Assembly: GCA_027621335.1 (NCBI GenBank)
Contig: JAQCAN010000070.1
Location: 1-10,537, forward strand
DNA length: 10,537 bases
Direction: 5' to 3'
DNA from: Bacteroidota bacterium
GTDB lineage: Bacteria > Bacteroidota > Bacteroidia > Flavobacteriales_D > JABDKJ01
Shown in pieces: positions 1 through 7,336 of the stretch. Under the pieces are notes generated by a model, which worked only from the letters and a program-made list of their open reading frames with translations, was not told where the DNA came from and ran no database searches. The translations under genes and the position numbers were made by a program. The number at the start of each line of letters is the position of its first letter. Position 1 is the stretch's first letter.

Positions 1-1957
1 CGTCATCCAACTTGTCCATGTATGCCTGATAGTCGGTTTTGTCCAACTCGATGATTTCGTAAGGATCCTTTTCGGTGTAGTAATCGTGAATGCTTGGATC
101 TGCCTCTAAACGTGTTTGTTTGATGTCTTCCGCATCGCGAAGCATAGAAATATCCTGCGCTTCATTTTCATCAGCATTCTTCTTAAAGGCCATCTCTACC
201 TCGGGGTTCTTCGAGTCCATTTGATACCACTTAACGCTTTTCAAACTCATGTCTACATGGTCGTTGGTGTAGAACCAACCTCTCCAAAACCAGTCCAAAT
301 CAACTGCCGAAGCATCTTCCATGGTGCGGAATAAATCTGCTGGTTCTGGTCGTTTAAACGCCCATCTTCTGGAGTACTCCTTGAAAGCGTAGTCGAACAA
401 TTCTCTTCCCATGACTGTCTCTCGCAAGATATTCAGCGCGGTGGCTGGCTTTCCGTAAGCATTATTTCCAAATTGGTAAATCGATTCGCTGTTGGTCATG
501 ATGGGCGAAATGCGTGATTTATCTCCACCCATGTATTCGCGAATATTTCTAGCTGGTCCACGACGCGTTGGGTAATTTCTATCCCACTCCTTCTCGGTCA
601 GGTATTGGCAAAAGGTGTTCAACCCTTCGTCCATCCAAGTCCACTGACGCTCATCTGAATTGATGATCATTGGGAAGAAATTGTGTCCTACTTCGTGAAT
701 GATAACGGAAATCATGCCGTATTTCGTTCGGTCTGTATAGGTACCGTCTTCTTCTGGTCGGCCACCATTAAAGCAAATCATTGGGTATTCCATACCAATC
801 CACTTGGTGTGAACAGAAATCGCAATTGGATAAGGGTAATCGATCGTGTGCTTTGAATACGTTTCGAGGGTTTGTGCTACGGCGTTTGTGCTGTATTGTT
901 CCCAAAGTGGATTTCCTTCCTTGGGATAATAGCTCATGGCCATTATGGTCTTTCCACTTTGTTTCACCCCCATGGCATCCCAAATGAATTTCCTGGAACT
1001 TGCCCAACCGAAGTCCCTCACATTCTGAGCCTTGAACGTCCAGGTCTTCATGGCCTTCTCACGACTCTTCTCATTCTCAATGGCCTCTTCCTCAGTGATG
1101 ATCATCACCGGCATGTCGGACACTTTCGCTTTCTCCCAGCGGTTTAGTTGCTCTGAGGTCATGACCGATTTGGGATTCTGAAGGACCCCTGTACTGGCTA
1201 TGACATGATCGGAAGGAACGGTGAGATTCACCGTATAATCACCAAAAGAGAGTGTGAATTCCCCTGAACCCAGGAACTGCTTATTCTGCCAACCTTGGTA
1301 ATCGGAATACATGCACATGCGAGGATAGAACTGAGCGATGGTGTACAAGTAGTTCCCATCTTCTTCAAAGTACTCATACCCTGAACGGCCTCCAATGCTC
1401 ATGCGGTCATTGACGTTATACCACCACTTCACTTTGAAAGAATAGACCCCTTTGGAAGAGAGCACTGAAGGCAGATCTATGCGCATCATGGTCCCATTGA
1501 TGGTATATGGAAGCGCTTTCCCATTCCTATCCTTCACCTCTTCGATCTTGAATCCCCCATCGAAATCGGAGTATTCTCTTTCGAATTGCGCAAAGCTCAT
1601 TTTCTCCTTTATGGTAGACTGATCGATCTTCTTTCCATCTGCATCCTTGGCTCTTACGTTCTGGTCCAATTGAAGCCAGAGGTATTTCAATGCATCGGGA
1701 GAGTTGTTGGTGTAAGTGATGGTCTCCTCACCATAGATGCGCTGGTTCTCATCATCCAGACGGATGTCCATGACATAATCTGCTTTTTGTTGCCAATACT
1801 CATGCCCGGGAGCTCCAGAGGCAGTCCTGTAGGTATTTGGGGTAGGAAGCTCTTGGTGTAATTGCTTGAACTTGTTGTGGTTATAAATCTCATGTTGAGC
1901 CGAAAGGCCACCAAAGAAGAAAAACACGCACACGTAAAATAATATTCTAAGCTTCAT
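1..1957 (-). CDS. Secreted M1-family zinc metallopeptidase (3' end outside window)
   Basis: An open frame runs without a stop from an ATG at 1957 to the window edge, giving about 652 residues with the C-terminus missing. The N-terminus (MKLRILFYVCVFFFFGGLSA) is a Sec signal peptide, so the enzyme should be exported. Residues about 50-330 match the beta-rich M1 N-terminal domain. The catalytic domain has a GMEYP exopeptidase-type motif (388-392, a variant of GAMEN), the zinc site HEVGH (H421, E422, H425), the third zinc ligand E444 exactly 18 residues later within WMDEGLNTF, and the probable transition-state tyrosine Y501 (NAYGKP). In M1 enzymes this set means aminopeptidase-like hydrolysis of peptides, and Bacteroidota often carry such exported members; the true substrate is unknown. 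It diverges from the DUF6702 gene across 126 bases. Codon usage changes markedly within the gene near 830-930. The family assignment is firm, the physiological role is not. Confidence 0.93.
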   Translation of the reverse strand, partial: MKLRILFYVCVFFFFGGLSAQHEIYNHNKFKQLHQELPTPNTYRTASGAPGHEYWQQKADYVMDIRLDDENQRIYGEETITYTNNSPDALKYLWLQLDQNVRAKDADGKKIDQSTIKEKMSFAQFEREYSDFDGGFKIEEVKDRNGKALPYTINGTMMRIDLPSVLSSKGVYSFKVKWWYNVNDRMSIGGRSGYEYFEEDGNYLYTIAQFYPRMCMYSDYQGWQNKQFLGSGEFTLSFGDYTVNLTVPSDHVIASTGVLQNPKSVMTSEQLNRWEKAKVSDMPVMIITEEEAIENEKSREKAMKTWTFKAQNVRDFGWASSRKFIWDAMGVKQSGKTIMAMSYYPKEGNPLWEQYSTNAVAQTLETYSKHTIDYPYPIAISVHTKWIGMEYPMICFNGGRPEEDGTYTDRTKYGMISVIIHEVGHNFFPMIINSDERQWTWMDEGLNTFCQYLTEKEWDRNYPTRRGPARNIREYMGGDKSRISPIMTNSESIYQFGNNAYGKPATALNILRETVMGRELFDYAFKEYSRRWAFKRPEPADLFRTMEDASAVDLDWFWRGWFYTNDHVDMSLKSVKWYQMDSKNPEVEMAFKKNADENEAQDISMLRDAEDIKQTRLEADPSIHDYYTEKDPYEIIELDKTDYQAYMDKLDD

Positions 1958-2083
1958 TATCGACTTGTAATAAGGGTATGAAGATAGCCCCAATAGACTT
2001 TAGAGCACATTTTAAATTACAAGCGGTCGATGACTCCTATCCAGCGGCTGAGGAGCGTTGGATTTTGACCCTACCTTTGCAAG
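1958..2083. promoter_or_regulatory. Divergent intergenic region between M1 peptidase and DUF6702 genes
   Basis: This 126-base gap must hold the promoters of both divergent units. For the rightward unit there is a perfect Bacteroidota -7 element (listed separately). For the leftward peptidase the best candidate I see is TATCTTCA on the minus strand (1986 down to 1979), matching TAnnTTTG at all but the last two bases, which would give a leader of roughly 15-20 bases. No convincing -33 TTG lies at the usual distance from it, so the leftward call is weak. No strong Shine-Dalgarno sequence precedes either start, as is common in this phylum. Confidence 0.4.
2072..2079 (+). promoter_or_regulatory. 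Bacteroidota-type -7 element (TACCTTTG) next to the DUF6702 start
   Basis: TACCTTTG fits the Bacteroidota sigma-factor -7 consensus TAnnTTTG at every fixed base. It ends only four bases before the ATG at 2084, so the expected transcript start falls on or next to the start codon, predicting a leaderless or near-leaderless mRNA. The -33 position (around 2047-2050) does not show the usual TTTG, so the call rests on the -7 element and its location alone. Confidence 0.45.
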
Positions 2084-2560
2084 ATGCGTCTATCGTTCTT
2101 GATACTCATTATATGCAGTTTTACTGCCCCGCACACCTTTTACGTGAGTATGACAGAGATCGCATGGGACGAGAAGAATGAAGTCCTGGGAGTGAGTTCT
2201 CGCTTCTTTATAGATGACATGGAACGTGCGCTATCGGAAAATACGCCCTTCAAGATCACAGAGCCTATGGATGATGCTCAATCGAGCAAGTTGAGGGCAT
2301 ATTTCTCAGATCACTTTTCGATTCAGGACGCAGAGGGTCCTCTGGATCTGGACTTCTTGGGGTTCGAACTGGAGGATGACCTTATCTGGTGCTACGCAGA
2401 AAGCACACGCAGAGCAGATGAGAAGACGGTTCTCGTAAGGGCGAATTGGCTCACAGAGGTCTTCTCGGCACAATCCAATATGGTCCATTACCACACTAAG
2501 GAGGGCATCAAGACCCTGCTCTTGAATAAAGAGCATTCGAGCTCTTTGGTCTTGGAATGA
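2084..2560 (+). CDS. DUF6702 family exported protein
   Basis: This 158-residue protein is of unknown function and resembles the DUF6702 family, small exported proteins common in Flavobacteriia. Residues 1-16 form a hydrophobic signal segment (LSFLILIICSFTA), followed at once by the family's typical start of the mature part, HTFYVSMTEIAWDEKN (17-32). Other family-like stretches are RFFIDDMERAL (40-50), FLGFELEDDLIWCYAE (91-106) and NMVHYHTKEGIKTLLLNKE (122-140). The chosen ATG gives the complete signal peptide; the next in-frame Met (23) would remove it. A cysteine at 11 sits inside the hydrophobic core without a good lipobox, so lipoprotein export is less likely than ordinary Sec cleavage. 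Members are often found beside M1 peptidase genes, as here. The stop overlaps the next gene's start (ATGA), suggesting translational coupling. Confidence 0.85.
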   Translation: MRLSFLILIICSFTAPHTFYVSMTEIAWDEKNEVLGVSSRFFIDDMERALSENTPFKITEPMDDAQSSKLRAYFSDHFSIQDAEGPLDLDFLGFELEDDLIWCYAESTRRADEKTVLVRANWLTEVFSAQSNMVHYHTKEGIKTLLLNKEHSSSLVLE

Positions 2561-5070
2561 TACAGAGGTCGACCATAGGGATGCTCATTCTCTTCATGAG
2601 CCTGACCGCTGAGGCCGAGTCCTCATCAGAGAAGAAACGTTTGGCCGCACTGCGCATGGACTCTCCTATCCATATCGATGGGAAGTTGAACGAACCTGCT
2701 TGGCAACAAGCTCAGATCGCCTCGGATTTCATCGTCAGAGAACCTAATCCAGGTAAACCTTCAGCTTTCAAGTCAGTGGTCAAGGTGCTCTATGATGACG
2801 AGTCCATATACATCGGGGCAGAGTTATTCGATAGCGCTCCAGACAGTATTTTGAGGCAACTGACTCAACGGGATGAACTTGGAAATACAGATTTCTTCGG
2901 AGTGACCTTTGACTGTTATAAGGACGGAATCAATGGCGTGGAATTCGTTGTGACTGCCTCAGGTGTGCAGACTGATGCCAAGTATGGTCAGAATACCAAT
3001 GACCAGAATTGGAATGCGGTATGGTGGAGCAAGGTCTCCTTTACCGATACAGGGTGGATAGTGGAAATGCGTATCCCATATGCAGCGCTTAGATTCCCGG
3101 ATCGGCCAGAGCAAGAGTGGCACATCAATTTTCAGCGGAGTGTCAGACGTATGAGGGAAATGAGTTTCTGGAATGAAGTAAAACCGGAAATAAATGGCTT
3201 CTTCAATCAAAGTGGCCTGTTGGATGGTATCTCCGATGTCAAAGCGCCAATGCGCCTTTTCTTCTTCCCCTATGTCTCAGCATACTTGGAACAAGATGAA
3301 TCCCAAGGGACGTCATGGAACACCCTTTTCAATGGAGGAATGGACGTCAAATACGGTATTGATGACGCCTTTACTTTGGACATGACCTTGATACCTGACT
3401 TCGGACAGGTTCAATCCGATAACCAGGTGTTGAATCTTAGCCCATTTGAAGTGCAGTTCAATGAGAACAGGCAATTCTTCACGGAGGGAACCGAACTGTT
3501 CAATAAAGCCAACCTCTTCTATTCCAGACGAATAGGTGGTACTCCTTTGAATTATTTCAATGCGGAGGATGGGCTCTCATCCACTGAAGAACTCATCTCC
3601 AACCCCCGGGAAAGCCGACTTATGAATGCCACCAAGGTGAGCGGACGGAATGAGAATGGACTTGGTATAGGCGTGTTCAATGCCATCACAGCTCCAACAG
3701 AGGCTATTGCTCGTGATTGGGAGACCGGAGAGGAACGCAGTATCCTCACTGATCCACTAACTAACTACAACCTCCTTGTCTTGGATCAGAACCTCTGGCA
3801 GAACAGTTATGTGAGTCTGGTGAATACGAATGTATGGCGCCAAGGACAGACCTATGATGCTAATGTGACTGGGACCGAATATCGCCTTGCCAACAAGGAC
3901 AATTCTTGGAATATCAACGGGAATGCGGCCTTGAGTCAGAAGTATTATACAGATAGTACAGCCTTAGGGCATACCATGAGGACCGTCATAGAGAAGACCA
4001 ATGGGCAGGTCAATTTTGGAATCGGACAGAACTTCATATCGAGCACCTATGACAAGAACGATCTGGGATTCCTATTCAATAACAGCCAGAACTCCTTCTT
4101 CTTATTCGGTAGATACAACATCTTCGAGCCCTTCGGGAAATTCAACCGGTACAGCTCCTATGCTGAGATCAATTACTCTAGGCTAGATGACCCAAATGAG
4201 TTCAATAACTTCTCTATCTACACGGATCATTTCTTTATCACCAAAAACTTCCAAGCCTTTGGCTTCAATACCTCGCTCGAGCCCATTCTGACCTATGATT
4301 TCTTCGAACCCCGTGAGCCCGGGCGATTCTACACGTTTCCTGTGAACTACAATGGCGGAGGGTGGATCAGCACAGATTATCGAAAGCGTTTTGCCTTTGA
4401 CATAAGATCTAATTACAGATGGTTCGATGAATTCGACAGGTCACGGTTGAATTGGAGCTTCTCGCCCCGTTTCCGTTTCAACGACCGCTTCCTACAGATT
4501 GTAGAATTCAATCGGAGTAACTGGAAAGATGACATTGGATGGGTGAATACAACGGATGAGGAGATCATTTTCGGGCGAAGAAAGCTGGACCAATATGAGA
4601 CCATTTGGACTTCCAGCTATGTCTTCAATGACCTGATGTCCTTATCCTTCCGCCTCCGCCACTATTGGACGCGTGTGAAGTATGTTGATTATCACGCTTT
4701 AGGAAGTGAAGGTGAGCTTCTTGATACGGATTATGCAGGACTCGAAGAAGATGGGACAAGCAGCCATAATGTGAATTTCAACACCTTCAACATCGACCTT
4801 GTGTATCGTTGGATCTTCACCCCAGGCAGTGAGATGCGTATTGTGTGGAAGAACAGCATCTTAGGGGCTGACGAGATGCTGCAGTACAATTTCACGAGGA
4901 ATCTGGAGAACACATTCCGCTTTGACCAGGTGAATAGCCTCAGTCTCAGAATCCTGTATTTCCTAGATTACCGGAGTTTAAAGGTCAAAAAAAGGCCTGC
5001 AAGCTTGTCAGCTCACCGGCCTTTTTCAAATGACGTATTCAGTCAGAAGGACTTTAGTCCACACAGATGA
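2557..5070 (+). CDS. DUF5916 protein with N-terminal CBM9-like domain
   Basis: This 837-residue protein starts with a signal peptide (MIQRSTIGMLILFMSLTAEA). Residues about 30-190 form a carbohydrate-binding family 9-like beta domain, with the usual opening IDGKLNEPAWQQA and later stretches DDESIYIGAELFDS and GWIVEMRIPYAALRFP. Residues about 230-809 match DUF5916: alternating, aromatic-rich strands such as FEVQFNENRQFFTEGTELF and LFYSRRIGG, typical of a putative outer-membrane beta barrel. Function is unknown; CBM9-like domains in other proteins bind sugars, but binding here is inference. Translation probably couples to the DUF6702 gene through the ATGA overlap. The conserved end of the family appears to be LSLRILYFLDYRSLK (to 809); the last 28 residues look non-homologous and are encoded across a terminator hairpin, so the stop may have been lost or shifted. 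The stop directly abuts that of the convergent gene. Confidence 0.9.
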   Translation: MIQRSTIGMLILFMSLTAEAESSSEKKRLAALRMDSPIHIDGKLNEPAWQQAQIASDFIVREPNPGKPSAFKSVVKVLYDDESIYIGAELFDSAPDSILRQLTQRDELGNTDFFGVTFDCYKDGINGVEFVVTASGVQTDAKYGQNTNDQNWNAVWWSKVSFTDTGWIVEMRIPYAALRFPDRPEQEWHINFQRSVRRMREMSFWNEVKPEINGFFNQSGLLDGISDVKAPMRLFFFPYVSAYLEQDESQGTSWNTLFNGGMDVKYGIDDAFTLDMTLIPDFGQVQSDNQVLNLSPFEVQFNENRQFFTEGTELFNKANLFYSRRIGGTPLNYFNAEDGLSSTEELISNPRESRLMNATKVSGRNENGLGIGVFNAITAPTEAIARDWETGEERSILTDPLTNYNLLVLDQNLWQNSYVSLVNTNVWRQGQTYDANVTGTEYRLANKDNSWNINGNAALSQKYYTDSTALGHTMRTVIEKTNGQVNFGIGQNFISSTYDKNDLGFLFNNSQNSFFLFGRYNIFEPFGKFNRYSSYAEINYSRLDDPNEFNNFSIYTDHFFITKNFQAFGFNTSLEPILTYDFFEPREPGRFYTFPVNYNGGGWISTDYRKRFAFDIRSNYRWFDEFDRSRLNWSFSPRFRFNDRFLQIVEFNRSNWKDDIGWVNTTDEEIIFGRRKLDQYETIWTSSYVFNDLMSLSFRLRHYWTRVKYVDYHALGSEGELLDTDYAGLEEDGTSSHNVNFNTFNIDLVYRWIFTPGSEMRIVWKNSILGADEMLQYNFTRNLENTFRFDQVNSLSLRILYFLDYRSLKVKKRPASLSAHRPFSNDVFSQKDFSPHR
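4987..5026. terminator. Bidirectional rho-independent terminator inside the DUF5916 3' end
   Basis: AAAAAGGCC (4989-4997) and GGCCTTTTT (5018-5026) form a 9-base-pair stem, with AGCT/AGCT able to pair in a small inner hairpin (5002-5005 with 5010-5013). The A-run on the left (4987-4993) and T-run on the right give a U-tract on either strand, so it could stop both the rightward DUF5916 unit and the leftward gene ending at 5071. It lies about 44 bases before the annotated DUF5916 stop, which is unusual. Confidence 0.75.
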
Positions 5071-5538
5071 TCAACGGGTGAAGACCATTCTGGTAATGTA
5101 AATGCCTTCCCCATCTTGCTGTCCAGCGTTGCTCTCAACACCTGAAGCAAAAAAAGCCAAGGTCCATCCTTCTTTCGCCAATTCATTCATGCGCGCTCCA
5201 ATCAAAGCATCATTTGATGCGATGTTCTGGAAGTTGATTCCAGTGGCACTGTAGAAGTTCAACATCTTGGTCTCGGTGAACTCATCAACCTTGAGGTCCT
5301 TGCGCTTCACATCTCCCTGGTCACTCTTCTTCCCATCGGTACGGTCAGTGGAGTAGGTCTCCGTGTTCATCTCAGTCTTATTCTCGATCATCCTAGAGCG
5401 TCCAATTCCCATAGGAACGATGGACTCTACAATGGTGATGACCTTATACTCCGTCTCCTTGGCCATTGAAGATCCGTCTTGTGCCAAAACAGGGAGAACG
5501 AAGCTGATACTTAGTACAATAGCTGATATAGTTTTCAT
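5071..5538 (-). CDS. Small exported protein of unknown function
   Basis: A protein of 155 residues if started at the ATG at 5538. I chose that start because it begins a clean signal peptide (MKTISAIVLSISFVLPVLAQ, cleavage probably after AQ); an in-frame upstream Met at 5583 would put 15 polar residues before it and would overlap a candidate promoter. The mature part opens with EYKVITIVESIVPMGIGRSR, has a charged middle rich in T, D and K, and ends with a conserved-looking stretch: FYSATGINFQNIASNDALI, then NELAKEGWTLAFF and GIYITRMVFTR. The NxLAxEGW-type ending resembles small DUF4177-like proteins, but that link is only an impression. No catalytic motif is visible. It is monocistronic, bounded by a terminator on each side, with its stop touching that of the convergent DUF5916 gene. 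Confidence 0.75.
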   Translation of the reverse strand: MKTISAIVLSISFVLPVLAQDGSSMAKETEYKVITIVESIVPMGIGRSRMIENKTEMNTETYSTDRTDGKKSDQGDVKRKDLKVDEFTETKMLNFYSATGINFQNIASNDALIGARMNELAKEGWTLAFFASGVESNAGQQDGEGIYITRMVFTR

Positions 5539-5558
5539 AGAAAGTGGATTTATTTTTC

Positions 5559-5566
5559 TAAAGTTA
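5559..5566 (-). promoter_or_regulatory. Candidate -7 element for the small exported protein gene
   Basis: On the minus strand TAACTTTA matches TAnnTTTG in all fixed positions except the last. It lies 20 bases before the ATG at 5538, which would give a leader of about 15 bases. The surrounding sequence is AT-rich. A TTG lies upstream but closer than the usual -33 spacing, so this is a tentative call. Confidence 0.3.
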
Positions 5567-5592
5567 ATCAAATAATAGGCCAAGACGTAAAA

Positions 5593-5621
5593 GAAAAGGT
5601 CGACCCTTTGGAGTCGACCTT
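5593..5621 (-). terminator. Rho-independent terminator after the DoxX-family gene
   Basis: The inverted repeat AAGGTCGAC (5596-5604) and GTCGACCTT (5613-5621) gives a perfect 9-base-pair stem with an 8-base loop. Read on the minus strand it is followed by a T-rich tract (TTCTTTT), so it terminates transcription coming from the DoxX gene, whose stop is about 20 bases upstream. Confidence 0.8.
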
Positions 5622-5642
5622 CATCTCTTTTGTTGCAGACGA

Positions 5643-6017
5643 TCAGGCTATCAACATGCCCTGATAGCTCTCCTTTTTATCCCAAAGAAGGATGATATTG
5701 AATAGCAATGCAAGAATGGCCCCTGCACTATTCGCAGGATCCAACGTGATGTGATAAAGAAAGGCGTTCAACATCACGGGGAAGACCAAAACCGCGGCCA
5801 AGGCCAAATATTTATTGATCAATAACATGAGGCCTGTGACGATCTCCACCACCGCAATGACAGGGCCTATGTATGAACCCACGATCACGGCCATGTAAGC
5901 CAGCGCCTCTTCAGCGACTGGTGGTTCCATGGGAATGAAATGAAAGAATTTATTCAATCCAAAGACCAACATCATGAGCCCGAGGAGTATACGTGCGACT
6001 GTTACGACTATTTTCAT
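5643..6017 (-). CDS. DoxX-family membrane protein
   Basis: This 124-residue, very hydrophobic protein has four predicted membrane helices, at about 5-22, 45-67, 70-89 and 96-112. The N-terminal pattern ARILLGLMMLVFGLNKFFHF is characteristic of the DoxX/DoxD-like family, in which an R-x-x-x-G-x-x-x-x-x-G-x-x-K/H arrangement ends the first helix. Length fits a single-domain DoxX protein. Family members are inner-membrane proteins; some are linked to thiosulfate:quinone oxidoreductase or redox stress, but most, this one included, have no assigned reaction. It is separated by 126 bases from the HEAT-repeat gene upstream and has its own terminator, so it could be its own unit or be read through from the serine operon. 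Confidence 0.85.
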   Translation of the reverse strand: MKIVVTVARILLGLMMLVFGLNKFFHFIPMEPPVAEEALAYMAVIVGSYIGPVIAVVEIVTGLMLLINKYLALAAVLVFPVMLNAFLYHITLDPANSAGAILALLFNIILLWDKKESYQGMLIA

Positions 6018-6143
6018 GGTATATCAGGTTTGTGTGGATTAAGAATATGCCTAAAGGCGAATCCAAGACCTTCTACCCTATTGATTATCAGTAACAGCTT
6101 GTGAATATGAAACTCTGATAAACCCTTCGCTGGAAGAATCGCC
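6018..6143. other. Intergenic gap between HEAT-repeat and DoxX genes
   Basis: This 126-base, fairly AT-rich gap probably holds the DoxX promoter, but no full TAnnTTTG element is seen; TATTCTTA on the minus strand (6047 down to 6040) is a poor partial match. I see no convincing hairpin with a T-tract to end the serine operon here. A short perfect inverted repeat, GCCT-AA-AGGC, lies at 6049-6058 without an obvious role. Confidence 0.4.
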
Positions 6144-6680
6144 TTAATCCAAATGAGTCCTGAAATCCATCAACAGTTCCCTCAAGCTCTCTATGAGAAG
6201 GATTTTAGGATCTTCCAAGTCCTGTGAAAGGAATTCTTCCACTAAATGGCTTGCCTCCTCTAGATCATCGAATTGAAATGGACCCTCCATGTTCTCCATG
6301 ACCGTGATGGCTTCGACTGCACAGAGATAGTCCCCTTGAACAGCTGCTCTTGCAATAGGCTCCAAATGATCACTGGGATAGAACCCCGAGTTCCAAAGTG
6401 AGGAAAGGATAAGTCCCTTTTGCTCTTCAAAACGTTCCTCATCCAAAGCTTCAACCAAAGGTTCTATGGCAGACTCCATCTTCAGATTGGCTAGGATGTC
6501 TTCGATCTCCCTTCTCACCTCTTCATCTTCGGAATCCCTGTATACGTCCAAAAGTGGTTGGATGGTCCCGGATGTACCCACTTCCCTGATCGCTTTCAAA
6601 CCTTTCATGATGGTCGTTTGATCAGCAGAGTAGACCTTCAACATGGCTTCTTTCAGTCGTTTACTTTCCTTTTTCTCCAT
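6144..6680 (-). CDS. HEAT-repeat protein
   Basis: A 178-residue, acidic, leucine-rich helical protein. The start at 6680 (MEKKESKRLKEAML) is preferred to an in-frame Met at 6749, which would overlap the end of yggS by about 60 bases and add a non-helical stretch. Helix pairs with HEAT/PBS-lyase-like spacing are visible: TIMKGLKAIREVGTSGTIQPLLDVY (24-48 region), then EEVRREIEDILANL and SAIEPLVEALDEE, with a more degenerate C-terminal half ending in KILLIESLRELLMDFRTHLD. Such repeats make curved scaffolds for protein binding; no enzymatic residues are seen and there is no signal peptide, so a cytoplasmic partner-binding role is likely but the partner is unknown. It follows the yggS remnant by 7 bases and is the last gene of the apparent serine operon. 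Confidence 0.8.
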   Translation of the reverse strand: MEKKESKRLKEAMLKVYSADQTTIMKGLKAIREVGTSGTIQPLLDVYRDSEDEEVRREIEDILANLKMESAIEPLVEALDEERFEEQKGLILSSLWNSGFYPSDHLEPIARAAVQGDYLCAVEAITVMENMEGPFQFDDLEEASHLVEEFLSQDLEDPKILLIESLRELLMDFRTHLD

Positions 6681-6687
6681 AGTCCTA

Positions 6688-7336
6688 CTATCTATTCCCA
6701 AATATGCTACTTCCAATCCTGACCATGGTACTGCCCTCTTCAATGGCAATCGTGTAATCCCCGCTCATACCCATGGACAGCGTATCGAACTGTCCTCCCA
6801 TTTCTACTTTGACCTCCTCGAAGAGAGACTTAAGGCTTTTGAATTCTGTTCTTATCTGCTCTTCGTCATGAGTGAACGTGGCCATTCCCATTAGACCTCT
6901 AACCCTGATGTGGGGCATCTTAAGCAATTCTCTAGATTCTATGACCACTTTGAGTTCATCGGCACTAAGTCCGAACTTCTGTTCCTCTTTCGCGATATGG
7001 ATCTGTAAAAGGACCTCCACTGTCCTGGGGACTTTGGCTGCCCTTTTCTCCACTTCTTCAAGTAAGGTCAGGCTATCTACGGAATGGATGAGGCTCACGT
7101 GCTCGATGAGGTACTTCACTTTATTGGCCAATCATGTGCCATTGTATATCCTCTGGAAGGGATTCCGCTTTAGTCTTGAGCTCTTGAGGTCGGTTCTCCC
7201 CAAAGACCCTTTGACCGGCTTCATAGGCCTGAAGGATATGCGCATTGGGTTTGGTCTTGCTTACCGCCACCAGAGTCACCGTATCAGGCAATTGGTCTTT
7301 GATGCGATGAAGTGCTGTTGCGATCTCCGACATCAT
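6688..7336 (-). pseudogene. yggS: YggS/PLPBP-family PLP-homeostasis protein, frameshifted
   Basis: Two adjacent frames together make one YggS (PLP-binding, COG0325) protein. The first (7336 to 7121, 71 residues) contains the PLP-lysine segment LVAVSKTKP (K27) and FGENRPQEL, and ends WHMIGQ-stop. The second (from 7131 to 6688) resumes with NKVKYLIEHVSLIHSVDSL, then LLQIHIAKEEQKFGL, LMGMATFTHDEEQIR and the phosphate-binding ending LSMGMSGDYTIAIEEGSTMVRIGSSIFG. Family members read WHxIGxLQxNKVK at the join; here about 11 bases coding for the conserved H-L-Q-x are gone and the frame shifts. The product would lack either the PLP lysine or the phosphate-binding half, so it is probably inactive unless this is an assembly error. 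Its first ATG overlaps the stop of the DUF1015 gene by one base. Intact YggS buffers PLP and affects amino-acid metabolism. Confidence 0.88.

Noticed and set aside
1978..2181. 67-residue rightward reading frame overlapping the DUF6702 start
   Set aside because: It covers the divergent promoter region and is out of frame with the recognised family; no signal or motif is seen.
5539..5583. Longer start for the small exported protein at 5583
   Set aside because: It would bury the signal peptide behind a 15-residue polar extension and overlap the candidate promoter.
6049..6058. Short inverted repeat GCCT-AA-AGGC as an operator
   Set aside because: Four-base arms occur often by chance and no second copy or regulator gene is nearby.
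6681..6749. Longer start for the HEAT-repeat gene at 6749
   Set aside because: The added residues overlap the conserved 3' end of yggS, and their composition looks like out-of-frame translation of it.
6688..7131. Second half of yggS as an independent gene with a TTG start
   Set aside because: It begins in the middle of a conserved motif, lacks the PLP-lysine half, and follows the first half exactly where the family sequence continues.
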